A stretch of 64,000 nt of DNA from Vibrio maritimus (GCF_021441885.1 NZ_CP090438.1:2170001-2234000); one strand, 5' to 3'; positions 25,750-34,709 are shown, counted from the stretch's first letter. Translations and numbers: made by a program. The notes: generated from the letters alone by a model not told the origin.

Positions 25750-26364
25750 ATGATTACGACTAACAAACGACTGCTACTGCTGTTGCTTCTGGTTCCATGC
25801 ATTTCCACCGCCGCATCCTTTGGTGGTGCATTCAGTGAGACAGCATCACAGATCAATCTCAGCAATAAAATGGGCGACCACGTGTTCGTTGGGGGCGTTA
25901 ATTTCTATGAGAGTGGCAAAAAGCGAGCTCGAACACGTTACTTCAATATGCAAGACGGACTGAGCTACACGGGAGATATCATTTTTGACGCCAATTTCAC
26001 TGTCGCAACAGCGGGCGTAATGTACAACATTTCATTCGACAGTGGCTGGATCGTCTCTCCAATGTTAACCGCAGGCTATAACCCCTACAGAGATCCTTCT
26101 GCCGTGCAGAGTGAAAACGGCACTGCTATCGCTCAACCAGGCTTATTTCTTCAATGGAACCATCAAAAAGGAAGGTTCTATATGAACCCCAAATCCACCT
26201 ACTTTAATAAAGACAAAGCTTGGGTTTCTCAGCTTGAGTTAGGTGCGGACATGAATATTGGGAAACGGTTTAGCGCAGGGCTTAAGTGGGATTGGACTGA
26301 TAAATCAATTCTGACACCAAGTGGAAGCTCTACCTTGTGGCTCAGAACTAATTACACCTTCTAA
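25750..26364 (+). CDS. Probable outer-membrane beta-barrel protein
   Basis: 204 residues with a signal peptide (LLLLLLLVPCISTAAS) and alternating polar/aromatic strands, ending in LWLRTNYTF. The terminal phenylalanine is the usual recognition signal for barrel insertion by BAM. No family could be named with certainty; the size suggests an 8- to 10-strand barrel. It lies 80 bp after the serine-hydrolase gene on the same strand, so both may serve the same envelope process. A modest 7-bp inverted repeat (GGGCTGC, 26392-26425) lies after the stop and could be its terminator. Confidence 0.6.
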   Translation: MITTNKRLLLLLLLVPCISTAASFGGAFSETASQINLSNKMGDHVFVGGVNFYESGKKRARTRYFNMQDGLSYTGDIIFDANFTVATAGVMYNISFDSGWIVSPMLTAGYNPYRDPSAVQSENGTAIAQPGLFLQWNHQKGRFYMNPKSTYFNKDKAWVSQLELGADMNIGKRFSAGLKWDWTDKSILTPSGSSTLWLRTNYTF

Positions 26365-26434
26365 TAACGCGTAACGTTTAAGGGCTGCACTCTTTAAGGT
26401 AACAAAGCACCAAGGTCGGCAGCCCCATACAGCC

Positions 26435-26860
26435 TTACTCATCCGGCTCTTTAGTATTTCTATCGACGTAAGGCCAATAATGATGCCCCGCGCGAATAAT
26501 CAAAGTTGCTGCGGCCAAAATGAATGCCGCAACAGATAACCATACGACGAGCGTAGCATCCATCTCTTTCATTCCTAGCGTGATGTATCGAGCAATTGCC
26601 ATCATAGCAATGTAGATCGGGTAGCGTACGGGTATCTTACCGTTGACCACAAACTGCTGAACCATGGCGAGTACTTCTAGGTAGATAAACATGAGAAGAA
26701 TGTCGGTCAGTAGCACTCTTCGCTCGGTGAAGACGTGCATAAACTCTTCGATCATGGCGTAGATGGTCGCCAATGTAATGGCGACAAGCAGCACAGCCTC
26801 CAATACATGGAATATTTTTAGAAATGGCTTACTAAACGATTTTGGTAAATGAGAAGGCAT
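26435..26860 (-). CDS. psiE: PsiE-family phosphate-starvation-inducible membrane protein
   Basis: 141 residues with four hydrophobic spans and the PsiE pattern: an acidic EEFMHVF segment after the first span, FIYLEVLAMVQQFV, PVRYPIYIAMMAIARYI and a last span from about 105. E. coli PsiE has 136 residues and is induced by phosphate starvation; its molecular role is not known. No Pho box was identified by eye here. Monocistronic, convergent with the outer-membrane protein gene. Confidence 0.8.
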   Translation of the reverse strand: MPSHLPKSFSKPFLKIFHVLEAVLLVAITLATIYAMIEEFMHVFTERRVLLTDILLMFIYLEVLAMVQQFVVNGKIPVRYPIYIAMMAIARYITLGMKEMDATLVVWLSVAAFILAAATLIIRAGHHYWPYVDRNTKEPDE

Positions 26861-26940
26861 AACACTTTAATAAGTTATTGTTAGTTATGTTGTTACTCTA
26901 GCACATTTTTATTTCGCCAATGAACCGCTAACGCAACGCA

Positions 26941-27870
26941 TTAGGGAAGCTGATGACCAAATATCAGCTTGATATCAGGATGCTGTGATGCGAACGTTTT
27001 AATAGAAGCAAGAGTTTCTGCGGCTTGCTGACGTAATTCGCCACTTAGCGCAGCAGGTGCATAGTTATTGTCATAGGCATAGCCGAAATGGCTGGCGTCA
27101 CCGACAACAAACTTAATGCCTTGTGTTGTATTGAGTAAATATGAAGTATGCCCCTTGGTATGCCCTGGCGTCGATACCGCCCAGACGGCTCCATCTCCAA
27201 ACACATCAACCACACTCGTAAATGGCGCTATCTTTGAGCCTTTCGTGAAGTCTATGCCGTGCCAATCATAATCCTCAGTAAAGAGCGCAGTATTTGAGAG
27301 CCTAGCAATGAAGTCATACTCTTTTTCATCGGCAATGACGGAAGTGCCCGTCGGCAGGTCGCTTATTCCAGAGGAGTGATCCGAGTGAAAGTGAGTGACC
27401 ATTACACCGTTTATTCGACCAACTTTGTGGTTTAGTTGAAGCTCTAGGGACTTCTCCAAGCTGTTTTCAATACCTGAAAGCGAGGTAATGGTCCGCATCA
27501 GCCAGTTATAGTTGCCCCCACTATTATTTTTGAACGACTTGGAAAACCCCGCATCGACGAGATACTCGCCATAGACAGGGTGGCGAATCCAGTGGCTCAG
27601 TACCGGTAGTGCGGCGTTGCGTTGCGGATAAGAATCAGGAGCGCCCTGCATTAACAGATTACGGTCCATGACAATTCTACCCACTTGAAGTAGTTTATAG
27701 TCGACCATTGCCGCGCCTGATAGGGCAGCTTTCCAATCGGTGAACTGAGCTGGCTTGTTTTGCTCTATGGGTTTGATCTCTGCGGGGTATCCTGTAAGCC
27801 TGTATACATAGCTTGTCAATGTAACAAGTACAATGGCCAAAAGAGCAAATAGTCCTTTTAAAATCTTCAT
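26941..27870 (-). CDS. Metallo-beta-lactamase-fold hydrolase, membrane anchored or exported
   Basis: 309 residues; an N-terminal hydrophobic segment (LFALLAIVLVTLTSYVY) indicates an anchor or signal. The zinc-binding set of the fold is present: HFHSDHSSG (HxHxDH) near residue 160, HTKGH about 235, GDASHFG and a final GHQLP. Lactonase-like relatives use this set, but the substrate here is unknown. AGAGGG precedes the ATG. It lies directly downstream of a MerR gene with a 60-bp gap that holds an overstretched dyad promoter, so MerR control is very likely. Confidence 0.85.
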   Translation of the reverse strand: MKILKGLFALLAIVLVTLTSYVYRLTGYPAEIKPIEQNKPAQFTDWKAALSGAAMVDYKLLQVGRIVMDRNLLMQGAPDSYPQRNAALPVLSHWIRHPVYGEYLVDAGFSKSFKNNSGGNYNWLMRTITSLSGIENSLEKSLELQLNHKVGRINGVMVTHFHSDHSSGISDLPTGTSVIADEKEYDFIARLSNTALFTEDYDWHGIDFTKGSKIAPFTSVVDVFGDGAVWAVSTPGHTKGHTSYLLNTTQGIKFVVGDASHFGYAYDNNYAPAALSGELRQQAAETLASIKTFASQHPDIKLIFGHQLP

Positions 27871-27902
27871 AATCCCTCTTAACTTGATGATGTTTTTTCG
27901 GG

Positions 27903-27934
27903 AGTATAAAGTTTGACGTATACGTCAGAGTCAA
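27903..27934 (-). promoter_or_regulatory. MerR-type promoter with 20-bp spacer and central dyad
   Basis: On the minus strand TTGACT (27934-27929) and TATACT (27908-27903) are separated by 20 bp instead of 17. The spacer contains the perfect 14-bp palindrome TGACGTATACGTCA (27914-27927). This is the classic layout of a MerR-activated promoter. It overlaps the stop codon of the merR-like gene and points at the metallo-beta-lactamase-fold gene. Confidence 0.7.
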
Positions 27935-28317
27935 CAGCTATTATCAATTCTCTGTTGAACATCCAACTCTAGCTTATTCAGTCTCTCCAATAATCTTTGT
28001 TTCTGAACAATCTCTTGTGACAAGGTCACTTTCTTCTCTGCAATCACCTTTAAGCTCGCTTTGCAGCGCTCGCCTTTTGGTGCATCGAAAAACTGAATGA
28101 GCTCACCGATTTCGGCTAAGGTCAGACCGATCTGCTTACAACGACCTATAAAGAGCATACGCGAATGAGCGTCCTCATTAAAAATGCGATAGCGCCCTTC
28201 TCTCTCTTGCGTCGGGAGTAATCCAATTGACTCATAGTGACGAAGTGTTCGCTCGCTCACCTCATGTTGTTTTGCAAAAGCGCCTATACGCATAAATCTT
28301 TTCTCGGTTGGTTTCAT
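27931..28317 (-). CDS. MerR-family transcriptional regulator
   Basis: 128 residues: an N-terminal winged helix-turn-helix (MRIGAFAKQHEVSERTLRHY, GLLPTQEREGRYRIF), then a long coiled-coil helix (about 85-125). MerR proteins twist overlong promoters to activate them. The effector pocket is short, with Cys in GERCKAS and the terminal Cys, so metal or thiol sensing is not obvious. A start at the ninth codon (MRIGAF) would also fit the family. Its target is probably the downstream metallo-beta-lactamase-fold gene through the dyad that overlaps its stop codon. Confidence 0.88.
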   Translation of the reverse strand: MKPTEKRFMRIGAFAKQHEVSERTLRHYESIGLLPTQEREGRYRIFNEDAHSRMLFIGRCKQIGLTLAEIGELIQFFDAPKGERCKASLKVIAEKKVTLSQEIVQKQRLLERLNKLELDVQQRIDNSC

Positions 28318-28472
28318 TGCGGATCACTATATTTCTGCTCTGCACCCCTGCTCTATTTGCGCGGTAAAACTGCGATCAAGTTACCATTTATAATGAAAAC
28401 GTCAGAGAAACCTCGAATAGCAGCAAATATTTCCTAGATTGTTTGCACGTGGCATCTAGCGGGACTTTAAAC

Positions 28473-28802
28473 ATGAGTGAAAATCAAAGACAACACTATC
28501 GCCTAAATTATCCTACGCCTGAGCGGCCAACACTAAATCTGTCCCAACAGAGCTTTGAGGTGTTACAAATCGCAGAAAGTAGCATAGTCATTTCGATTGC
28601 TGAAAATGGGCTCAACAGTGAGTATATATTTCAGGGTGAAATCTCATTTAATGACGGGACCAGTGACACGATCGCTGGCACGATATTAAAAGATAGCGAT
28701 GAACAGGCGGTGATTAGCCTGACCGAAACCTTGTCGTTTAAAAGGCTTATGTCTGAACAGCGGAGAATAAAGGTCAAGTATCCCGCCTTCGACTTTAGCT
28801 AA
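28473..28802 (+). CDS. PilZ-domain protein (probable cyclic-di-GMP receptor)
   Basis: 109 residues from ATG 28473; an upstream TTG at 28443 has no better context. The protein is a single short PilZ-like domain: ENQRQHYRLNYP carries the R-x(3)-R loop, and FNDGTSDTIAGTILK and SEQRRIKVKYP fit the later strands. The second c-di-GMP motif (D/NxSxxG) is degenerate, so binding is not certain. It may respond to the EAL phosphodiesterase elsewhere in the window, but nothing links them physically. Confidence 0.7.
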   Translation: MSENQRQHYRLNYPTPERPTLNLSQQSFEVLQIAESSIVISIAENGLNSEYIFQGEISFNDGTSDTIAGTILKDSDEQAVISLTETLSFKRLMSEQRRIKVKYPAFDFS

Positions 28803-28832
28803 GTTCAATGAACCGCTAGTGATACCACGAAT

Positions 28833-28878
28833 AAAAAAAGCAGTATCGAGAAACCTGAAAAGGAGCCTCAGATACTGC
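28833..28878 (-). terminator. Terminator for the minus-strand miniprotein / Mrp operon
   Basis: On the minus strand GCAGTATC ... GATACTGC (8-bp stem, long loop with internal pairing) is followed by TTTTTTTAT. It lies 35 bp after the 24-codon gene and is the first strong terminator downstream of the Mrp operon. It can also act weakly on the PilZ gene transcript. Confidence 0.65.
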
Positions 28879-28912
28879 TTAAATGACCTCTTAATAGAGG
28901 CTTACCGAGTGT

Positions 28913-28987
28913 TCATTTCCCAACAACTAAAGTGATGAGAAAACAGACACAGGCAACGACTAATAGTGTTAGTTCTTTTCTACGCAT
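28913..28987 (-). CDS. 24-residue single-span membrane miniprotein
   Basis: ATG with an excellent ribosome binding site (AAGGAG, 6 nt upstream), 24 codons, TGA, and a terminator 35 bp later. The product starts MRRKE, has one hydrophobic helix (LTLLVVACVCFLITLVVG) and ends in Lys: the charge pattern of a small inner-membrane protein with its N-terminus inside. It lies 79 bp after the last Mrp antiporter gene on the same strand, so it may be co-transcribed and act as an accessory of that complex. Not recognised from any named family; the Mrp link is inference. Confidence 0.6.
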   Translation of the reverse strand: MRRKELTLLVVACVCFLITLVVGK

Positions 28988-29066
28988 AGGCTCTCCTTGG
29001 TTAGACAATAATAAAACTGCTAAGTCTCACAGTGAGGTAGAGAGCGCCCCCCTTATTGCGAGACGA

Positions 29067-29363
29067 TTACTTCTTTTTTCGCCACATTTTGTAGCCATTC
29101 CAATACATACTTTTGCTCAGCAAATGAGCGGCAACTGGCGCGGTTAGCAAGATAAACAGCATGGTGCCAAGTACACGGGAAACCACGGTAATATCTGGCA
29201 TCCCAAACGCCACTGCCGCAAGCAGTGCTGTCAGACCCATAGTGTTAGCCTTAGTCGATGCGTGCATTCGGGTGTAGAGATCGGGCATACGCAATACCCC
29301 AATGCTCGCCACCAACACAAAAAACGTACCGATACAGAGTAAGAGCCCAGTGATAAACGTCAT
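29067..29363 (-). CDS. mnhG: Mrp-type Na+/H+ antiporter subunit G
   Basis: 98 residues, three hydrophobic spans, with the PhaG/MnhG pattern VASIGVLRMPDLYTRMHASTKANTMG (R-M-P-D-Y-R-H-A-K core). Small subunit needed for assembly and activity of the multi-subunit cation/proton antiporter. It is the last subunit gene of the operon and overlaps mnhF by 4 bp (ATGA). A basic C-terminal tail ends the protein. Confidence 0.92.
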   Translation of the reverse strand: MTFITGLLLCIGTFFVLVASIGVLRMPDLYTRMHASTKANTMGLTALLAAVAFGMPDITVVSRVLGTMLFILLTAPVAAHLLSKSMYWNGYKMWRKKK

Positions 29364-29683
29364 GACTTATCTCCTTGCTCAAGGCTTTCGTGATTTTCTG
29401 AATCGCTCTGTTGCTGATTACGCTTGGCAATAAAGCCTGCAAAAGCGATGGTTCCCAAGAAAGCGACTAAGCCAAGGGTGATCGCCACATCAAGTAGCGA
29501 TTTTTGACCACTCGCCAAGGTGTGTACCGCGATAAACCCAACCGTAATAAAAGCAATAAGATCGAGCGCGACCACGCGGTCCGCAAGCGTGGGACCTTTA
29601 ATCAAGCGAATAAAGACCAGTACAAGGCTCAGCAGCATTCCGACGTAAGCAAAGTTGATACTAAATGACAACCAACTATCCAC
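29360..29683 (-). CDS. mnhF: Mrp-type Na+/H+ antiporter subunit F
   Basis: 107 residues with three spans and the MrpF core IRLIKGPTLADRVVALDLI. It contributes to the membrane arm around the ion path. It overlaps mnhE by 8 bp and mnhG by 4 bp. The C-terminal 25 residues are hydrophilic and Glu/Gln-rich (NQQQSDSENHESLEQ), slightly longer than the family average. Confidence 0.92.
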   Translation of the reverse strand: MDSWLSFSINFAYVGMLLSLVLVFIRLIKGPTLADRVVALDLIAFITVGFIAVHTLASGQKSLLDVAITLGLVAFLGTIAFAGFIAKRNQQQSDSENHESLEQGDKS

Positions 29684-30152
29684 GTGTCACCTCCAAAATT
29701 CGTTTTTCCATACCGTTCTTGATTGAGCGAATCACTTCATCGTGATCGGGTGCGAACATGGCGTGCACCACGAGGTGTTTCTTGTCTTCAGTCACATCCA
29801 GACTTAAGCTGCCCGGTGTCAGTGACACCATGTTAGCAAGCAAGGTGATCTCAAGATCTGAGGTCACATCAAGCGGGACATAGATAATGTCTGGATCGCT
29901 AAGATGTGTCGGCGTGACAACATCCCAGACCACATGAGCCGCAGATACCAGCATCTCGTAGCAGAAGTACAGGAACAGCTTTATAGAAGCACTGAAGCGC
30001 TTGAAATAGCTCGACTTAAGTCCAAATGGCTGACTCAACCTAAGAGCGAAGTAACCCACCACGAATCCGGTAACAAAACTCAAGCCTGTGTATTCACCAT
30101 TGAGTAGCATCCATGCGCCACCCAAAAACACATTCAAAAAGAAATAGTTCAT
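29676..30152 (-). CDS. mnhE: Mrp-type Na+/H+ antiporter subunit E
   Basis: 158 residues; two N-terminal hydrophobic segments, then a cytoplasmic domain with the MrpE signatures LLANMVSLTPGSLSLDV and LVVHAMFAP. Interacts with the other small subunits for stable complex formation. It overlaps mnhD by 4 bp at its start and mnhF by 8 bp at its end, indicating translational coupling through the operon. Confidence 0.92.
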   Translation of the reverse strand: MNYFFLNVFLGGAWMLLNGEYTGLSFVTGFVVGYFALRLSQPFGLKSSYFKRFSASIKLFLYFCYEMLVSAAHVVWDVVTPTHLSDPDIIYVPLDVTSDLEITLLANMVSLTPGSLSLDVTEDKKHLVVHAMFAPDHDEVIRSIKNGMEKRILEVTRG

Positions 30153-31654
30153 GCACCACCTCCTAGAACAGCATGGACATAAGCACTAGGGTCAAGAAGC
30201 TGTTCCGCCGCCGTAAAGGCAAACTGGAAGAAAGGCTCCGCCGCAAAACCAATCACTAACGTCATAGAGGTCAACACGACAATGGGTGCGTAATACAAGG
30301 CTCTGGTTTTTTTGCAAAGCTTTTCACCTGAAGTCTCCGCGTTTTGCTTTGACGGTTTGGCCTTCCAGAACACTTCGCTCCAGATCTTGGTCATGGAGAA
30401 GATAGTTAATAGACCGACGAATAACGCGACAGCTGCAAGCATGTAGTACTCGTTTTGCAGGCTATCTTTGATAACCAAAAACTTACCCCAGAATCCTGAT
30501 AACGGCGGGAAGCCTGCCAAGGAAAATGCTGGTACTAAGAACAAGAACGCCAGTAATGGTGTCGCTTTGTACATGCCACCTAATTCACTCAGCTCACTGG
30601 TTTGGTGCTTACGTTCAACAAGACCACCAATGAGGAAAAGATTCGCTTTGACGATAATGTGGTGAACGATATAGAAAATCGCACCTGCGAGGGCAAGCGG
30701 GGTATACAAGGCAAGCCCCATAACCATGTAGCCTATTTGACTGATGATGTGGAAAGAAAGGATCTTCTTCACATTGTATTGGCTTGCCGCACCCAATACG
30801 CCCGTTAGCATGGTAAGTGCTGCCACCCAAATCATGAGCGGTTGCCAGCCACTGTCTGCCAATGGGAATACGAGGGTAAAAACTCTCATTAATGCATAGA
30901 TACCAACCTTAGTGAGCAGCGCAGCGAAGAGCGCAACCACACCGCTTGGAAGCGTGTGGTAAGAGGCAGGAAGCCAGGCAAACAAAGGAAATAGCGCCGA
31001 CTTAACCGCAAAGCCAAATAGGAACAACGCCGCTAGCAGAACCTTGGTCTGAGGAGCGATGTCAGCCGCTTTGCTGTGTAAATCTGCCAAACTAAGTGTG
31101 CCAGTTGCACCATAAAGTAAGCCGATAGCAAGCAAGAACATGAGTGTCGAGATGAAGTTAAGCATCACATACTTAACCGCACCGTCCACTTGTTGACGAT
31201 TTGCGTCGAGCACCATCAAACCAAATGATGCAATCAGCATGACTTCGAACCAGACATAAAGGTTGAAGATATCTCCGGTCAGGAAGGCACCATATACACC
31301 AGCAAGGAGCACATGAATCAACGAGTGGAACACGCCATATGACGGTTTCTGTTTCAGATCCGCCATCGCATAGAACACACTCACCACACCAATGATGGCC
31401 GTGATAACCACCATTGCCGCGGAAAGAAAATCGGCAACGAATACAATACCAAATGGCGCAGCCCATTGACCAAACGCCACAGCCTGAGGACCGTTATCCA
31501 GAATACCGTTGATTAAGAACACGCTGCCGAGCAAGGTAAACAGCGCACTCGTGCCGCTTATCGCCTCAGCAAGCTTATGATTGTGTCTCGTAAAGAACAC
31601 CAAAACGGCGGTCAAAACAGACATGATCACAGGCAAGGTTAACCATATTGACAT
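30149..31654 (-). CDS. mnhD: Mrp-type Na+/H+ antiporter subunit D
   Basis: 501 residues, about 14 spans, related to complex I subunits NuoM/NuoN. The proton-translocation signature is present: WFEVMLIASFGLMVLD (Glu in the TM5-like helix), KSALFPLFAWLPASYHTLPSGV (Lys in the TM7-like helix) and HHIIVKANLFLIGG. GAGGAG-type binding site in the end of mnhC; start and mnhC stop overlap by 1 bp. It drives Na+ (or K+) extrusion against protons together with MnhA. Confidence 0.95.
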   Translation of the reverse strand: MSIWLTLPVIMSVLTAVLVFFTRHNHKLAEAISGTSALFTLLGSVFLINGILDNGPQAVAFGQWAAPFGIVFVADFLSAAMVVITAIIGVVSVFYAMADLKQKPSYGVFHSLIHVLLAGVYGAFLTGDIFNLYVWFEVMLIASFGLMVLDANRQQVDGAVKYVMLNFISTLMFLLAIGLLYGATGTLSLADLHSKAADIAPQTKVLLAALFLFGFAVKSALFPLFAWLPASYHTLPSGVVALFAALLTKVGIYALMRVFTLVFPLADSGWQPLMIWVAALTMLTGVLGAASQYNVKKILSFHIISQIGYMVMGLALYTPLALAGAIFYIVHHIIVKANLFLIGGLVERKHQTSELSELGGMYKATPLLAFLFLVPAFSLAGFPPLSGFWGKFLVIKDSLQNEYYMLAAVALFVGLLTIFSMTKIWSEVFWKAKPSKQNAETSGEKLCKKTRALYYAPIVVLTSMTLVIGFAAEPFFQFAFTAAEQLLDPSAYVHAVLGGGA

Positions 31655-32007
31655 TACGCCTGCTCCTCAGAATATTTCATTTCATCGATATCCGCTGATT
31701 GCGTCTCTTGGTAAGCGCGGTAGAACAGCACCAAAGTAAAGACTAAGAGTCCGAAGCCAATAACGATTGCCGTCAGAATTAACGCCTGTGGCAACGGGTT
31801 AGCCGCGTCGACATGCGGTAAAACGGCATCGCCATCAATGAGCGGTGGGTTACCGACCGTTAATCGACCCGCGTTAAAAATAGCTAGGTTGACGGCACTA
31901 CTCAGTTGGATCAGGCCGAATAAGACTCTAAGCAGATGTCTCTCTAGCATCAGATAGATGCCAGATGCGACAAACACACCAACGACAACACTCCATAACA
32001 TTTCCAT
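31654..32007 (-). CDS. mnhC: Mrp-type Na+/H+ antiporter subunit C
   Basis: 117 residues from ATG 32007; three spans and the NuoK-like pattern GIYLMLERHLLRVLFGLIQLS and ANPLPQALILTAIVIGFG (conserved P-L-x-Q-A-L-x-L-T-A-I-V-I). The open frame extends 39 codons further upstream, but that part is a shadow of mnhA with cysteine- and tryptophan-rich nonsense. The chosen start overlaps the mnhA stop by 1 bp (TGATG), with AGGAG about 9 nt upstream. Encodes the MrpC subunit of the antiporter. Confidence 0.93.
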   Translation of the reverse strand: MEMLWSVVVGVFVASGIYLMLERHLLRVLFGLIQLSSAVNLAIFNAGRLTVGNPPLIDGDAVLPHVDAANPLPQALILTAIVIGFGLLVFTLVLFYRAYQETQSADIDEMKYSEEQA

Positions 32008-34709
32008 CAGTCCATCTCCTCCGTTACATGGAGGATCATTCCCATCACCCCACCAATGACACCTAGGTAAATACCAATATCGAAAATAAGTGGCGTTCCT
32101 AGCGGTAACACGTCTTTCCACCACAGACCTGTCAGGAATGGCAGGTTGAACACTAGACTCACCGCACCGGCAGCAAAACTAATGAAGACCCCCAGCATAG
32201 CGATACTAAACGGCGCGTAATGCAGCCTTTCTCGAACATATTGAGGGGACTCAGCGAACATAAGAAGCGATAAGCCTATTACCGCGATAAGTGCGCCAAT
32301 AAAGCCACCACCCGGTGAGTTATGGCCACGCATCAACAGATACAATGAGAACACCAACATTAGAGCCGCAACAATATGAGACGCCGTGCCCAAGATCAGT
32401 GACTTCACTTTTGTGGATGGCACGCTTCCTGGCTTAAGCAAGCTCACGGCACATAGACCTGCCAGCGCGACGACTAACACTTCACCGAAGGTATCGAACG
32501 CTCGGAAGTCAACCAGAATCACGTTTACAATATTGCGACCATGACCACCTGGCACACTCTGTTCGTTGAAGAACTGAGATACCGACATGTCCATCGGCTC
32601 AGCCGTGATCGAAAGCAGCACCATAGTGACTGCGATACCAATACTGCCTGCTACCAAAGCGTGGATAGTGCGGCGTCCTTTTGAGTGTTGTTTAACCGTC
32701 GAGAGCTTAGGCACGTGGCGCATCAACAGAACTAGGAAGACTACCATTAAGGTTTCTACTAGAAGCTGAGTCTTCGCGACATCTGGCGCGCTGTAGATCA
32801 TGAATACCAAAGTGGTCATGAATCCAATCATGCCAAGTGCGGCCACCGCTAAGAACTTGGTTCTTGAGATAATCACTACAAACGATGAGACAATCAGCAG
32901 TGCCGCGACAACGATTTCATACAGCTTGATGCCATCTAAACGACCCGCGAACTGACTGAGCGACATTGGGGTTTGGCTGATAAGCAGTACCGCCAGCGCA
33001 CCGAACGATAACAGCCCATAGACGCTCATGCGCTTGGTCTGAAGCAGGTTTGTTTGCCACTTAGCAAAGCTCACCATAGCTTCAAGCAAGTGATCAAACA
33101 CTCGGTTGGCACATGGCAATTTTGGTAGCGTACGTTCTAGCAAGGCGGTAAACGTTGGGTAGACTTTGTACATCAACACACCAAGCAGTAAGGTAATGCC
33201 ACTGAGAATGAGAGGTGTATTAATGCCATGCCACACTTTCACTGGATCCGGATCAGACACAGGTGCAATGGTCGTTACCCCAGGGATAATCACTTGCTCA
33301 TTTAACCAACCCAATCCAGCAACAGTTGCAATCACACTGACAATTGCGAGCATAAACGGTGGGATCCACAGACCTTTGTTGATCTCCACAGGCTTAACCT
33401 TGGTTGGCTCGCCTTGATGACGTGTCGTAAATGGCTTAATGAGTAGCGCCATGACCAAAGTCACGGTCAACGCGTTCACCAGCACCATCAAAAACACAGC
33501 CCAGTTGCTCACTTCTAGCCCCGCTTTATACATGTACTCCTTGCTGAGGAATCCAGGTAGTGGAGGAACGCCTGACGTCGATAGAACCGCAATCACCGCG
33601 GCAACAAAGCTTATCTTTAATACTGAGCGTAAACCGCGTAGCTGACTGATCTCACGTGTACCTGCCGCTTTATCGACATTACCTACCACCATGAAAAGGC
33701 CCGCTTTATAGAGCGCATGAGCGACGATAAGCATTAAAGCTGACTTAAGCGCTAAGTCACTACCAATACCCAACAAGAAGGTCAGTTTTCCAAGCACGAC
33801 TGTGGTGCTGTATGCCAACATCAGCTTAAGGTCGGTCTGCTTGAGTGCCATCAATGCGCACCACAAGGCCGTAAACCCACCCATGATCGTCAAGGTGTAG
33901 AACCAGAGTTCAGTATGTGCATATATCGGAGATACGACGGCCAATAAGTAGATACCCGCTTTTACCATAGTGGCAGAGTGCAGATAGGCACTGACTGGAG
34001 TTGGCGCCGCCATGGCATTGGGTAGCCAGAAGTGGAATGGGAATTGAGCTGATTTTGTCAGCGCACCCAGCAGAATAAGAACCAGAGAAGGCAAAAACAG
34101 TGAATGACTAGAAAGCTCACCGGCCTGCGACAAAATGCCAGTTAGCTCGTAACTGCCCGCCATAGAACCAAGCAGAATAAGTCCAGCAAGCAGTGCCAGA
34201 CCACCCGCACCGGTAATTAACAATGACTGCAGTGCATTCTTTCTAGACTTGAGCGCCTCATGGTTAAACCCGATTAAGAGATAAGAGGTTACGGTCGTCA
34301 GTTCCCAAAAGACAAACAGCAACAACACGTTGTCACTAAGAACAACACCTAGCATCGCCACCATAAACGCCGTTAAGTAGCAATGAAAGGCAAATCTTTG
34401 TTTATGTTCTCTCAGGTACGCTAGCGCATAAATCTGCACCATAGTCCCTATCCCGCTAATCAAGCAGGCAAACAAAAACGACAGCCCATCGAGTCGAAAA
34501 CTCAATGCTAGCCCCAAACTTGGGACCCAAGGAAGGCTCCAACGAACGCCTTCAGGGCTGTATAGCGACAACACTGCCGCTAAGATCAGTAACGGAAACA
34601 ACGCAAAAAGACCGAACCATAGAGATGAGTTTGGCTGCTCCGCTCTAATTGTTTGGTCTTGTGCCCCGCTATTAATGACGGCTCTCTCGATACTCAAGGT
34701 AACACTCAC
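32007..34709 (-). CDS. mnhA: Mrp-type Na+/H+ antiporter subunit A fused to subunit B
   Basis: 900 residues. Residues 1-about 480 form the NuoL-like antiporter core (FVFWELTTVTSYLLIGFN, KSAQFPFHFWLPNAMAAPTPVSAYLHSATMVKAG in part). Then come the MbhD/MbhE-like region and finally an MnhB domain (RGHNSPGGGFIGALI, FIDIGIYL-type end). The A-B fusion explains why only six genes are present and is typical of the group 2 Mrp operons of vibrios. GTG start after AGAGAGAAG. It heads the operon and carries the main ion-translocating half-channels together with MnhD. Confidence 0.93.
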   Translation of the reverse strand: MSVTLSIERAVINSGAQDQTIRAEQPNSSLWFGLFALFPLLILAAVLSLYSPEGVRWSLPWVPSLGLALSFRLDGLSFLFACLISGIGTMVQIYALAYLREHKQRFAFHCYLTAFMVAMLGVVLSDNVLLLFVFWELTTVTSYLLIGFNHEALKSRKNALQSLLITGAGGLALLAGLILLGSMAGSYELTGILSQAGELSSHSLFLPSLVLILLGALTKSAQFPFHFWLPNAMAAPTPVSAYLHSATMVKAGIYLLAVVSPIYAHTELWFYTLTIMGGFTALWCALMALKQTDLKLMLAYSTTVVLGKLTFLLGIGSDLALKSALMLIVAHALYKAGLFMVVGNVDKAAGTREISQLRGLRSVLKISFVAAVIAVLSTSGVPPLPGFLSKEYMYKAGLEVSNWAVFLMVLVNALTVTLVMALLIKPFTTRHQGEPTKVKPVEINKGLWIPPFMLAIVSVIATVAGLGWLNEQVIIPGVTTIAPVSDPDPVKVWHGINTPLILSGITLLLGVLMYKVYPTFTALLERTLPKLPCANRVFDHLLEAMVSFAKWQTNLLQTKRMSVYGLLSFGALAVLLISQTPMSLSQFAGRLDGIKLYEIVVAALLIVSSFVVIISRTKFLAVAALGMIGFMTTLVFMIYSAPDVAKTQLLVETLMVVFLVLLMRHVPKLSTVKQHSKGRRTIHALVAGSIGIAVTMVLLSITAEPMDMSVSQFFNEQSVPGGHGRNIVNVILVDFRAFDTFGEVLVVALAGLCAVSLLKPGSVPSTKVKSLILGTASHIVAALMLVFSLYLLMRGHNSPGGGFIGALIAVIGLSLLMFAESPQYVRERLHYAPFSIAMLGVFISFAAGAVSLVFNLPFLTGLWWKDVLPLGTPLIFDIGIYLGVIGGVMGMILHVTEEMD

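Noticed and set aside
31654..32124. Long version of mnhC starting at 32124
   Set aside because: The extra 39 residues are out-of-frame mnhA sequence rich in Cys and Trp; the ATG at 32007 has the ribosome binding site and the family start.
32587..33645. Plus-strand frames inside mnhA
   Set aside because: Shadow frames of a strongly conserved antiporter gene, without start signals.
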